DNA from: Bemisia tabaci | Taxonomy: Eukaryota > Arthropoda > Insecta > Hemiptera > Aleyrodidae | DNA length: 64,000 bases | Assembly: GCF_918797505.1 (NCBI RefSeq) | Contig: NC_092794.1 | Location: 72,329,345-72,393,344 of the forward strand | Reading direction: 5' to 3' | Shown here: in pieces, positions 23,240 to 34,193 of the stretch | Position numbering within the stretch: the first letter of the stretch is position 1 | Layout of the letters: the number at the start of each line of letters is the position of its first letter | Position numbers and translations under genes: made by a program | The notes under the pieces: generated by a model | The model's database searches: none | Told to the model about the DNA's origin: nothing | The model's input: only the letters and a program-made list of their open reading frames with translations

Positions 23240-23441
23240 AGGAGTGTGGTTAATTTAACATTATTCTACTTGATTTTTGACACAGTCATATTGTATGGTA
23301 TTGAAGGCGTGACATCTGGTGCCATTTACCATTTTTGATGAATGCGACTAAAGTTACGGTCGTTGCTATCATTAAAGTCTGCTTGTAATTACTGTGCTCA
23401 TATAACCGTCACTGCATAAACCATTCTTTTTTTCTCAGTGT
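23240..23441. mobile_element. Degenerate CACTGAAA-type MITE, copy 2
   Basis: The right end TTTTTTTCTCAGTG is present. Internal blocks (GTGACATCTG, GTTACGGT, AAAGTCTGCTTG, ACTGTGCTCATAT) resemble copy 1. The left end is eroded. Confidence 0.55.
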
Positions 23442-23475
23442 GCAAGTCGATCCTTCTTAGAAAGGTTTCCAGCCT

Positions 23476-23660
23476 ACACTGAAAAAAAAGGGTTTGGATT
23501 TTTGCCGGAATATCGGTGTACAACACCAACTCCGGATAGCTGATATGGCCCCAGCTAGTTATTTTGGATAGTAGGCAAACCCGATTTTGGTATCTACGCT
23601 GACTCGGAAGTTTAGCTAATATCTAAACTAGTTGGGCATAAATCTAAACCTGGTTTGGAT
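23476..23660. mobile_element. CACTGAAA-type element, left half
   Basis: ACACTGAAAAAAAAGGGTTTG starts an element whose complementary end (CCCTTTTTTTTTTCAGTGT) lies 3 kb away at 26532. The interior vocabulary (TCTAAACTAGTT, GTTTAGC) matches 26305-26532. The half ends at GTTTGGAT (23653-23660), which is repeated at 26305-26312. Confidence 0.55.
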
Positions 23661-23830
23661 CGCTAAATTGAAGCATCGGCAGCAAATTTTGGGGTTTGTA
23701 GCCAGGGGACAGTTGAAAAGAGCCCCCCAAAATGGATTATTTACGGAAATAATGTCTAAAACCGCGAAAAATATGGTCCACGAGACTTTCAGAGGCATAT
23801 TTCTCGATATTTACGTGCAGAATTTTTTTG

Positions 23831-23904
23831 GCCTATGTCGGGATTAGAACCTGGAACCTACCTAACCGAAGACGAGGATCCTACCTACTGAGCCATGCCG
23901 AGAA
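23831..23904 (-). repeat. tRNA-derived SINE head
   Basis: On the minus strand an A box TGGCTCAGTAGGTAGG (23880-23895) is followed by a B box GGTTCTAATCCC (23840-23851). The region reads as a tRNA-like unit. The acceptor stem is not intact, so it is a SINE or tRNA pseudogene rather than a functional tRNA. The downstream SINE body probably extends to about 23750, but its end is unclear. Confidence 0.72.
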
Positions 23905-23984
23905 CTTAATGATCGGGGATGAAAAACCCGCATTTAGCTTCCAATTGCTAGGACAACCAGGATATCTTGACCAATTTACAAAGC

Positions 23985-24300
23985 TTTTGTTCGATTTTTA
24001 TTTTAATGCATTATTTTACTTCATTTTATTTTTTCACTTCATTATATTATTTTACGTCATTTGTTTTACTTCATTTTGTGTTTTTGGTTGATTTTCTTTA
24101 GACTTCAGGTATTTTATGTATTTACTTTATTTATTTATTGACTTTATTTTATTAATTTACTTTATTTTATTTATCTACTTAATATTATTAATTTACTTTA
24201 TTTTATGAATTTACTTTATTTTATTTTTTACTTCATGGTATTTTTTTACTTTATTTATTTTTTTTTTAGGTAGGTGCTTCGTTTTATTTTTTTTCATTCA
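23985..24300. repeat. TTTA-rich low-complexity tract
   Basis: About 300 bases of irregular TTTTAT/TTTACTTTATT repeats. It is probably an expanded and decayed microsatellite near a retroelement. Confidence 0.85.
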
Positions 24301-26304
24301 ACAGGGATGAAAGTAATTGTTCCTCAAATTTTGTTATAATCAGCATTTCCTTACTCTCTCTAAAATAGGAAAAAATGATGTGAAGGTCTTAAATAAAAAA
24401 GATTAGCTTACAAGGGGGAAAGTGGATAGAATGCCTAGTCAAATTCTAAACACGCATTATTCCCTTATTATGCAGTTCCAAAAGGTCATACCAGAAAAAA
24501 TCTTTTGCTCAGTTTCAAGGTATTTTTTGGTAAATGATAACAATCCTGGCACGGAATAAGAACCCAGTGTATGTAGACAGCATAAAAATAATATCACTGA
24601 AATTATTGATTTTCGTTATGAATTCATTTAACAGGTACTTGTAAATTTAAATTGAATGTAGGACAGGCATCCATCAATTTTTTTATCATCAATCGATCAA
24701 AAAGGTACACTACCCACCCATTACAAATCTGATACCTAAACTCAAATCATTAAAATACAAGAAATCAGAGGATAACAGGGCTCTGGCTTTTCATCACCAC
24801 ATAATTCTCTGGAAATTAAAATTTTGGACATGCTAATGATGTAGCATTAAATGGATCGGTTCTTCTCCAGACTTCCAATCCTCTACTCTTGACTTCTGAA
24901 TAATGGGCACAGAAAAACACAGCTTATAGGAAGACAAACCTGGAGTCATAACCGGTTCCATGAAAATGAAACATACTATTAATATTGTAACTGAAAATGG
25001 GGCTAGATATGTAAAGTTGCTAGTAGGTGTATATGTACTTAAGTACTTACGAACTTCTCCTCCGTGCTAATCATTGTTGTTCAGTTATCTGCAAAGTAAG
25101 TTCTGCAGGTTGGAAGTGTGGGTACATTGAAGGATATTCTGCTAACTGTCAAATTATAGTTCCGCAATTTAATTGCAGTAAAGAGCTAGAAACTATAATG
25201 TTGAACTAAGCAGGTTTGATGGATCGATATTCTAGAGAAGATGGAGAAATGAGTTGAAATAAAATGATTTCAGGGCAGCCTTTGAAAGAATTCCTCCAGA
25301 ACTAATCTCTGGTTGAGTCATAGGTATGAAGTGGTAAAACTTTGAACCTCTTTGCCTGAATTTGATTTTGATGCGACTTGGTACCTTCCTACAAAATACA
25401 GTCCATTTCATGGATATATTGGATACGCAGTGACTGTTATGAAAAACCAAGGCGGATAAAGAATGAAAATATATTTTGAGGTTAGCTTTAATGAAAAATA
25501 AACAATTGTGTTCTGGCGCTGAGCGGAGATGTAAATTGATTTCTAAGTTGTTATACGAAGTTAAAAATATTTCAGATGAGTTACCTGAGAAAAAGTTGTC
25601 ACCTTAAAATCTATGTGCCGCTGAAAGAAACCAAAATATTGAGCTTTGATACATACATGAGGTCCTGATTCTAATTACGAGCGACTCATAGATAGGTACA
25701 CACTGTTACTATCCCATGTATTAAAACAATAACACCGATATCGAGCGATCAAAAGATGATTTGGATAATGCTGATGTTTCTTGATTTAACAAACTGATGA
25801 TAAGAATCACTGTCAGACTAAAGTCCTCCGGTTTCATCGCGAATTCTTGTCACGCAGCACGCCGCTCGAACGAACAGATTAGTTAAACATCTACACTCTT
25901 GAACGAAGGAATACTGCCTTACTTGAAAGATTGAAGATCAGCAATAATGCTTTCAGATGTGTTTAGTTTAATGATTAAAGAATTAGTAACATAATACCTT
26001 GACTCACCCACCGGGATGGTGTTATTGTTATCAGTTCCTGTTGACATCAACAGCACTGAGACTGAGAGTTAAGTTCTACTGCATTCAGAGAGCGCCACTG
26101 ATTCCGAGAATGAGCGGTGAATTTGAAATAGCACAGCACTTGAGATAATCAATTTTTATTACTTTTAATTCGTTAACCGACTCGATACGACCGACTCGCG
26201 ACGCCATTAGCATTTCAACTGAGACTGAAAAAGTAACGGACTTTTTTAAACGCACGTGATTCGTCACTGCACCTGCCTAAACAGTTTGTGACGGTATATG
26301 GCCA
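24301..26304. other. Unassigned AT-rich sequence
   Basis: No gene, hairpin family or tandem array was recognised. It may be part of a 2.64-kb insertion (23661-26304) inside a CACTGAAA-type MITE. Confidence 0.4.
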
Positions 26305-26532
26305 GTTTGGATTATAGCCGAACTAGTTCAGCTACTACCTAGAAGTGGTTTAGATACAACATAAACTTTTAGGTTTGTGATGAATCTAAAATAGGGTTTA
26401 GATAGCACATAAACTTGGTTATGCTAGGAGCTCAAAGGTTTTGTTTCCTACTTCAAACAGTTTGCCTATTAGCCTAATCGCCGCTGAACTGACCAGTTCG
26501 GCTAAAATCTGACCCTTTTTTTTTTTCAGTGT
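26305..26532. mobile_element. CACTGAAA-type element, right half
   Basis: It starts with GTTTGGAT, the same 8 bases that end the left half, and finishes CCCTTTTTTTTTTCAGTGT. Joined to the left half it gives about 405 bp, close to the 414-bp copy at 51666. Confidence 0.55.
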
Positions 26533-26882
26533 AAGATAGTAATTCTATATTGCAAAAAAATACACCAAACTTCCAACAAGAAACGTCGTGAATCGAAGGT
26601 CGAGGGAAGTCAACATCGATGACAAAAATGTGACACCACGTATCTCCGTTAGCAACACGTCGCAAACTACCTGCCATACTTTATTTTCTCATTGAGAAAC
26701 TAGTCGACTTAGTTGACTTAATTTCTTGAAAACTTCCTTAATTTTTTCTCCTTTATTAGGAGCTTCAAAAACGTCAAGCCAAACACTTGACATGTTTCTC
26801 TCAGAGAAATTAAAATAGGAACAGAGGTTTTGAAAAACCCATTTTGGACTTGACTGAAAATAAAATCGGTCATGTGAACCGA

Positions 26883-27093
26883 ACGTTCGGTGTTCCATTT
26901 TATCTCAATATTCGGTTTGTCAAATTGAACTTTCGGTTCGTACAACCAAATGAGCGGCATATACAACCAAACTTAGTTCGTCAGTTAAGTTTACCGCACA
27001 GGTTCGGTCACACGAACCGAAAGTTCGGTTTGACAAACGGGAAAATCAGTTTGACGAATCGAAATAGTTGGGATGATATGGAACACCGAACTT
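26883..27093. mobile_element. Palindrome rich in CCGAAAGTTCGG motifs
   Basis: GTTCGGTGTTCCATTTTATC (from 26886) is inversely matched near 27065-27093 (GATATGGAACACCGAAC). The inner parts carry repeated ACCGAA(A/C)GTTCGGT dyads. Arms of about 90 bases are moderately diverged. Confidence 0.65.
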
Positions 27094-27913
27094 ATCGATA
27101 TTTCTGTGAAAAGTTCCACGACACCTCGCTGCGTAAAGGGACCGAACACAAGTCGGTTTTTTCGACTGGGCAGGATTTTTTGCCGCAGTTGCTCGGCCCG
27201 GGCTGATGAGGATAAATCGTGGAAATTCACTTTGAAAAATGACAAGAATCAAGGTTTCGTCGGACGGCTCTCTCAGGAAGCGGGGGATGCTTTATCTCGG
27301 CGCGACCGGCCGCGCTCTCCTCAATTTTTTCTGCAGCAGCCGTGCAGCCCAATTTTTCGTCAAGTGGCGTGAAAAATGAGAGAGCTCAGGGGGATTATTC
27401 GTGGCGGCGCTGATGACTCAATAAATATAAAAACGGCTCCAAAATTTTCCGCGGCATCAAAACTCGGGAGAGGGGAAGGGAGATAAAGGAGCCGAGGAGC
27501 TCCGGGGCGCCTGGCTTCGTAGGCACCCCTAACGGCGTGGGCTTGAAAACGACCCCTCTCCCCCGTGATTTACAGCGTAATTATGTTCTTGCCTCTGTAG
27601 TCGCTTTGAACCACTTTTCTACCGCCCTTTTCTCCGTTACCTGTTTAATTTTTCCAATTTTTTTTCTCTCCCACTTGCTTCTTGGACCCAATGATACCGG
27701 CTACGAGAACTAGATACAGATAAAATGGAAGAACAAAAACGATCGGCAAATCAATTGATGAGTGACTAAGCCACATAATCGAAAGATTTTCGGGCACCCA
27801 AGATATTGCCTTTAAAAAGTCGATTATCTGACCTTAAAAGAGAGGGATGCAGACCGCGGACGAAGAATTCGATCAATAACATAACTTCTTTCACCCAAAA
27901 ATTACAAAAAATT

Positions 27914-28568
27914 GAGCTTTTAGGGACCAAAAGGGCAGCCAACCCTCTTCCACGCAATACACTAGAAAAATGCCTCTGCCAATCATCAGATCCTGGAATG
28001 TCAAAACAAAATGACCTAGAATGTTTATAAATAAGCGCCCTTCAGAAAAAGTGAGTAAATATGTGGAAAAACTAAGTCAAATATGTGCTTTAAAACAATG
28101 GGTCATACAAATTTTAATAATAAATCATTCTGCACAAATTTCTAGGTTATTAATTTATAGGTTAGCTGCCCTTTTCAACAGTAAAATCTCCATGACCTAA
28201 CCTCTAAAATTACCGACGTACCCGTACTCTCCCCGATACATGTTCTCCAGCCCAGAGTACATGTATCTGGAGAGTACGGACATGTGGATAATTTTGAGGT
28301 TACGTCAGTTTTTGTCAGTTGGAGTTTTCAGGGTCCAAAGGGGCTGCCAATCTATGAATTCAAATTATCAAGAATGATTCATTATTACAATTGTTACGAT
28401 CCGTCGTTCGTGCAGCACGTATTTGACTCACTTTTGACGTAAACTGGCTTAGTTTTTGGAAGAACGCTCATTTATGAACATTCTCAGCCATTTTGGTTTG
28501 AATCTGAAGATTGGCAGTGACATTCTTCGTTTCCAATGGTTGGCTGTTCTTTTGGGCCCTAGGAACTC
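27914..28568. mobile_element. Ancient 655-bp palindrome
   Basis: Two arms of about 310 bases face each other around 28245. The core is a strong hairpin (CCGTACTCTCC...ATACATGT / ACATGTAT...GGAGAGTACGG). Paired landmarks outward are TGACCTAACCTC/GAGGTTACGTCA, AATAATAAATCATTCT/GAATGATTCATTATT, GAATGTTTATAAAT/ATTTATGAACATTC and GGGCAGCCAACC/GGTTGGCTGTTC. Divergence of roughly a quarter suggests an old insertion. Confidence 0.78.
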
Positions 28569-29090
28569 CATAGTTCGACATGTTCGAACTCTTCCCACAT
28601 AGGAACTTTACTCTAGCCTAGTCAACCAGCACAAAAAATTCCAATAATCGACCCATTTGGCAACGTTGGAACGGAGTTACGCTCCTTCGTTCGGGGAACG
28701 ACGGAATGTGATGTTATCTTTTAACGGTTTATTCCAGAGCGGGGAAGTTTCGGGGGCAATTTGACAACGGAGTCCTGTTTTTCTGTCCCCCAATTTCTCC
28801 GGCCCTCAACGTGCTCATCATAATTGTTCTGCTCCCTTTCATTGCTGTTTAATTTCGTTGTCAGAGCGGACGGAGTCTACTCGATCACCGTTCGGCGCCG
28901 ATTCGGCACCGTCGCTCGGCGCGTAATTATTCACGCAGGACGCGCACCGAGTCATTAAAATTAATTGCACGACCTAATCAAATCTTAGGGGAACATTTTT
29001 TAATTTTTATTAAAATTGAACGCTCCCGTAAACGCCTGATCTGCTCGGGGAGCTCAACTTCATTCGAACGTATGTCCATGGTCGTGCGTA
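28569..29090. other. Unassigned sequence
   Basis: Moderately GC-rich between 28860 and 28960 (a TCGGCGC-rich patch). No gene was recognised. Confidence 0.35.
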
Positions 29091-29104
29091 AGTGCGAAAC
29101 CACG

Positions 29105-29383
29105 TATCTCCATCTGGATTGCATTTTGCAAAAGGGAATCAAGAGCATTCAAATGTCACTGAAATTGTGCAACTTTTTTTACCTTGCAAAGATAAACTGA
29201 CCATTTAGACAAGTGTTATTTTTACTCCCAATAAACTATAAATTCGAGACAAAAATTACCTTAAAATTTAATTTTTCTCATGATTTCAGTAATTTTATTG
29301 CGAAGAATGTAAGTTGCACAATCCTAGCAAAGTTGGAATGCTCTGGGTTCCTTTTTGCAGAACGCAATCCATTTCGGTGTTTC
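29105..29383. mobile_element. Palindromic MITE, GGATTGCATTTTGCAAAA arms
   Basis: The left arm (GGATTGCATTTTGCAAAAGG, AGAGCATTC, TTGTGCAACTT) is matched inversely by AAGTTGCACAA, GAATGCTCT and CCTTTTTGCAGAACGCAATCC. The turn is near 29243. Confidence 0.75.
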
Positions 29384-29386
29384 AAA

Positions 29387-29657
29387 ATTGGATTGCATTC
29401 AGTAAGAATGAACCAGCGCAGTTACAGTGTTGGAAAAATGTTGTTTCTTCATGATAATCTAAAAAAATCTCCCATGCAGATAAGCTACTGGATTTGGCCT
29501 CCTACCAAAGAATTGTTAATTTTTAAGGAAAATTACTGTGTAAACTTTAACACTGTACATATGTTACGTATTTCTGATAGAAAAGGAGAAGTTGCAAGAT
29601 TTTGAAAGCACTGTAGTCGCGCTGGTTCCTTTTTTCCTAAATAAGATCCAATCGTTA
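29387..29657. mobile_element. Palindromic MITE, GAACCAGCGC arms
   Basis: ATTGGATTGCATTCAGTAAG then GAACCAGCGCAGTTACAGTG on the left pairs with CACTGTAGTCGCGCTGGTTC and AAATAAGATCCAAT on the right. It abuts the previous palindrome within four bases. Confidence 0.72.
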
Positions 29658-30286
29658 CTCTTTTTAATTATTTTGAGGAGGAACAAGCCGACTTGATACC
29701 TTGTAATGTATGGAGAATGTTATGCCGACGAATAAATTAACACCGAGGATGTTTTTAAGAAATTACGTTTATTTTGGAGGGAGAAAACAAAGTATGACGG
29801 GAAGTCTGCAACGGCAGAAATGGAGATACGTGGTTTCGGACTTTGGCCATCGGATGTTGTCTTCGTCTTCATTCAGACAGAAATTTACAGCCACGCAACG
29901 AGTCGTTTTTTGGAAGGGGGGGGGGGGTATATCGGGAGTAGTTTTGAAATTAAAAAGTCGTAAATTCTCTCCTGTCAGCAAGTTAAATTCGAGAATTTTT
30001 TTTCAATGTGATGACAGCCGTTGAACTTTGTCCTTGTATAGTATGGACGAATATAACTGCAAGCTCCTTTTTCTCGGTGTTAACTTGATGCCACTTGGTG
30101 CGACTCTGTTCAAGTCCGTCTATTTCAGAACTCAAAATTTGTTTGCGGAGTACCGACGGACATTTATCTTTTTTAAAAATTGAAAAAAAAATAATTGTTG
30201 CTGAATTCGTCGACAGTCGTTTGATACTCGTTGTTTGTGGGGATTAATAAATATTATTATAAGAGATTGACAGATAGAGTACCTAC

Positions 30287-30703
30287 CTTTATAGACAGAG
30301 TATGGTCATTTCTGTTCCGGTTTTTCATTGGTCGCGTGAAAATAGGCTGACACGATGTTCTTAGGGCCGTAAATAAACAAACAAGATGGCCGTTATCAGC
30401 AAGCAAGATTGAGTTTATGCACATCTTACATCCTTTTGTGATAAAGGTGAAAGGCGATTTAACAATATTTTCGTGTGTTTTTCGTGTGTTATTCGTAGAT
30501 ATGCTTGTTTAAATTGTTACTGCCGTAGAATTGAATTTTTTGTCAAATTTAGCTTATTATCGATGTTACGGCGAGCCGCCATCTTGTTTGTTTATTTACG
30601 GCCCTAAGAGCATCATGAAGCCTAAAAACTCGTTGACCAATCAAAAAGCGGAACAGTTTTCCTGTAGTAAAAAGATACGAATGGCCATACTCTGTCTATA
30701 AAG
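30287..30703. mobile_element. 417-bp MITE with CTTTATAGACAGAG ends
   Basis: CTTTATAGACAGAGTATGG and inverse bound the element. The second paired block is TTAGGGCCGTAAATAAACAA then ACAAGATGGC (30361-30390), matched inversely at 30585-30608. A YY1-like CAAGATGGC core therefore appears on both arms. The right arm carries about 15 extra bases. Confidence 0.82.
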
Positions 30704-31479
30704 ACACTCTAACAGATACTACCCTTTTTTTCTCCATCTATTTTCCCCTTTCTTCTTTTTTCCCCCGGGAAAAAGAAGATGACCCCATGGATCTGCCATT
30801 GCCTGCTTCCACCAATAGAATCGTTCCGTTTTCCCTTTGTCTTTTTGGTCTATTGCTCTGTTTATCAATTTCAATAATGAGCCCGTTGCAAGATGATTTG
30901 ACCTGAAGCGGTCAAATGCGCTCATTTTTGCGTAAATGTGAGCCAATATTTATCTGTTACTCCACAGAGACCTATCTTTTCTGTCAGAACGGAGAGGAAT
31001 GTAGTCGGAGCATATTGCGACTCGCTGCAGACCCTCTTCGGAGAAAAACTTTGTTACGACTTGAGAGAACTTGGGATGGAAACGATTCTCGATAGCTACT
31101 AGGCAGCTTGCCAAAGAGGAGGCAGAGGAACTTGGATGAACCACCACTATACAATGGTTGAATGACTTTTGGGCGATGAGATAATAGCGTCCTGAGTCAA
31201 CGCACAACTACTGACACAGTTCTCGGTGGAATGGCCACTTGAAAATCTAGCGCTACCCGATTTATTGGATATGAGAGGAATATGTGTTTTCGATGAAGCC
31301 TTCAGTTGTCCTCAAGTTATAGGTATGTATATTTTAATGTTCTCAAAAGAACAAATTAACAGGAAAAAGACAATAGATCATCATCCAGGGACGAGGTGAT
31401 GAGCTCACACCACGGAAAAAAATGAAATTGCTGATTTAACAATTTCGCAGTGAAAAAAGTGTCCGACATTGTTGGTTGG
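30704..31479. other. Unassigned sequence
   Basis: No gene or repeat with clear boundaries was seen. Confidence 0.35.
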
Positions 31480-31856
31480 TAGATACGTTTATTTTAAATA
31501 AATCAGCACCTTTAAGGTGCTCATTAACACCTTAGAGGAGACATTAAAATAGCGTAGTACAGAATTTAAAAGATTTATTAAGTAGGGGCCACAAAAGGGT
31601 AGTACACAAAATTAAAAGATAGGACAAGAAAAGAATACATTAAATTTGGAGATTAACTCGTTTTAAAAAGAGAGGAATTTCATGAAAAAACTTTGAATGT
31701 ATGGTATTGAGATCAGAAAGTGGAAGGAAAATTTTGGATCTTAATTGTTGGTAGGTAGGGCAAGTTATTAAAACGTGTCTAACTGAGAGGGGAACATTAC
31801 AAGAGATGCAGGTTGGGGGTTGGACGTTCTTAATGCAAATTTTACAATAAAAAATG
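31480..31856 (-). mobile_element. LINE 3' end (second fragment)
   Basis: It contains the C-terminal coding at 31640-31838 and a 3' untranslated part with an AATAAA signal on the minus strand (TTTATT at 31490). A perfect AGCACCTT/AAGGTGCT dyad at 31505-31521 lies in the untranslated part. The tail and target duplication were not defined. The sequence differs from the fragment at 19393. Confidence 0.6.
31640..31838 (-). pseudogene. LINE polyprotein C-terminal zinc knuckle
   Basis: On the minus strand the frame ending with TAA at 31640-31642 reads PPTCISCNVPLSVRHVLITC, then TYQQLRSKIF. The C-x2-C-x7-H-x4-C pattern and the following short hydrophobic tail match the C-terminal region of jockey/CR1-like non-LTR ORF2 proteins. 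Only about 65 residues remain; no polymerase domain lies upstream. Confidence 0.72.
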
Positions 31857-31888
31857 CTAGTTTTGAGGGCGAACGCACGCCCTCAAAT
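31857..31888 (-). repeat. CTAG plus GC hairpin, possible Helitron end
   Basis: CTAG (31857-31860) is followed by TTGAGGGCG...CGCCCTCAA, a 9-bp stem. On the minus strand this gives a hairpin followed by CTAG, like the Helitron ends at 2498 and 5112. The next base is C rather than T, so the call is weak. If true, a Helitron truncates the LINE here. Confidence 0.3.
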
Positions 31889-32004
31889 CCAGAATCTGCG
31901 CGCGCCGCGATGGAGGTTCGAAATTCTGCGCGAACACAACGACCCCATTTACGAGAGACAAGCGATAAACCTACTTGGCGGGGCTCCAAATTAGGGAGCA
32001 ACAT

Positions 32005-33436
32005 ACGCTCCGAGAAAACAGAAAGTTATAAAAACGCAGTTCATGCATGTGCTCCTCGGTGCACTATTTGTTCACTATGCCCGGTAATGGACAGACCTCC
32101 CTTTGCAAAGCTTTTTCCCCTCGAACGCAAGGAATCGCCTTCATTGAATCAATTATGACTTCAGAAGACACGATCGCGATTTGGCATTCCCAAAATCCAC
32201 CTTCCATATTTAATACTTTTAAATTTTCATTCGCAAAGGACCTCTGTGTTTTTTAATAATTTCATGAATAATTACCAAACAAAGCAAAAGATGGAAAATA
32301 AGAAAACATGTGAATATATTGAAAGGAAAAGATATAAATTTGAAAATAAAATAAAATTCAAAAGAATCAATTTTGAAGATTGTAACAATAGATAGTAAAG
32401 TAGCTAAAATCAAGTCTACTGATTTGAGTAAATAAGCCAATCAGCACCAAAATTCAAACAAAACTTAAGTAAAATTTATAAGTTCTAGTAATGCTGAATT
32501 CCATAAGATTACAAATTGATGTTTTTAGTGTAATTTTGAATATTTTGGTAGGGATCCGCTTTCCGTGCGACGGGGTGGAAGAAACTTTTAATTAAGAGCG
32601 AAATTAATTTTACAAGCAGGTAGACAAAATTGAAGTAAGTTTGACGATTTACTCAATCAAGTAAGAGGAAGTTTTACAAATATTTTATCAATCTAACCGT
32701 GTCTGTAGGTGAAAATGATCAGTTGAACGACGCAAAACATACAGTTGATATCGATTGATACCAGTGGAGATCATGAAAATTGAATGGTGAGTCTTGGTGA
32801 TTTTAAACGGTAGCAATTAATATTAAATATGTTTGTTAAGATAATCTAATTATTTTATCTGAGCACAGTTTCACGTATGAGATTATTTTCAGGAAAGTTA
32901 TAACATGAGACATACTCTTTGAAATTGTACTTAAATAGACTGCATAACGTAAAGGAGGAGTCACATCGAGTTTGGTGAAGTTTGATGACAGGAAAAAAAA
33001 GTCATGCAGGTCGAAGCTTGATAAAAACTATTAAAGCCTCAAAAAGTTTGATGCACTCTTGATTATGTTGACCTAATTTAGTTACCACCAATTTCGTCAT
33101 AGAATTTGGGATATGAAAATGAGCTGACTCTCGCCCGGTCAAGGAGTTATGAGCGAATTTGAACTTGTGCAGTTTCTCTCTAGCATGATCGAACATTTAG
33201 GAAAAATGTAATCTAATGACGTCATTGATAGTAAAAATACAATGACTGGAATTTATGCAGGCGTTACCTACGTGAAATCGGAATTTCACAGGAGTTCAAG
33301 CGGAATAATTTACAAACCGATTATCATTTCCATGAAAAAACAATTTCAGTCAGAAAATATCACTTCGTTGTAACTGAAACAGGGCGCTTAGAGCTACAAT
33401 TATAGTTGGAAGTGGACGTTGTCACGATAATAAGTG
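32005..33436. other. Unassigned AT-rich sequence
   Basis: No repeat family, gene or tandem array was recognised. Confidence 0.4.
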
Positions 33437-33444
33437 AGTTTTCA

Positions 33445-33601
33445 CAGTGGCGAGGCGTAAATGATCGATATTTCCTCATTTGAAGCTATGGTAAAGAATC
33501 GATCATGAAGGTGTTCGCTGCGAACACCCTGTAAATCTATCCTTTTCCATAGATTCAATTGGCAGATCAATCGATAAATCGCAAATCACGCCACGCCACC
33601 G
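33445..33601. mobile_element. hAT-like MITE, copy 3, with 8-bp target duplication
   Basis: CAGTGGCGAGGCG...CACGCCACGCCACCG is flanked by a perfect 8-bp duplication AGTTTTCA (33437-33444, 33602-33609). CAGTG termini plus an 8-bp duplication are the hallmark of hAT elements. The centre is the dyad GGTGTTCGCTGCGAACACC. Non-autonomous. Confidence 0.88.
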
Positions 33602-33723
33602 AGTTTTCAACTGCGATTACGCACAGTAAGCAAATCCGGTTTTATTTGGTGTTTGGGGAAGGCAAGGTAGGACCTCTAACATACGGAGGGTTTTCATTTC
33701 CATTGGTTGAGAAAAAAAAAAAA

Positions 33724-33767
33724 ACAAGCGGGAAAGCTCTAATACGTGGGTATTAGAGAAGCGCTCA
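33724..33767. repeat. Small two-tier hairpin motif, copy 2
   Basis: AGCGGGAAAG, stem CTCTAATAC/GTATTAGAG (33737-33745, 33750-33758; 4-base loop), then AAGCGCTCAG. Compared with 16677 the closing C-G pair is T-A there, so pairing is preserved. Confidence 0.5.
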
Positions 33768-33917
33768 GCGATGAGCGCAATTTTAATGAGCCCCAGCTTT
33801 AATTTACTACCTATTAACTGAGTATGTTAAAATTTGCAATAATAAAATTAAGTACACCTTAACCATACCTAACAAAGACACATAACCTAAAGACACAAAT
33901 CCTAGATATAGGCGAAT

Positions 33918-33919
<2 letters not shown>

Positions 33920-33956
<37 letters not shown>
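33920..33956. repeat. Poly-T run (37 bases)
   Basis: On the minus strand it is a poly-A run directly preceded by CAATAAA, as in a retroposed transcript end. No target duplication was identified. Confidence 0.7.
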
Positions 33957-33958
<2 letters not shown>

Positions 33959-34193
33959 TGAGTGAAATAACAACAATCTACAGAAACAGTATTTGGTTGA
34001 AGTTGGATAAAAAGCCTCACGGGAACGATCATTGGCTAAAAAGAACGAGTGGGGAGGAACTCAGCATTCTGAGATCTCCAGCAGAGTACGCTAGCGGTAA
34101 GTCAGGCGAATTCTACTAAGGTCTCCGAATAAGGTTATCACCGGTGGAAAAGTTTCCGGAAAACAGAACGCGAATCTTGAACTTTCAGAAGTA

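Larger units (their letters stand above)
29091..29841. mobile_element. Outer CCACGTATCTCC ends enclosing two palindromes
   Basis: GCGAAACCACGTATCTCCAT at 29091 is matched in inverse by ATGGAGATACGTGGTTTC near 29823. Inside lie two consecutive palindromes, 29105-29383 and 29387-29657. It may be one composite element or nested insertions. Confidence 0.55.

Noticed and set aside
31820..32158. 112-codon plus frame, moderately GC-rich
   Set aside because: Begins antisense to LINE sequence and has no recognisable domain or splice sites; probably chance.
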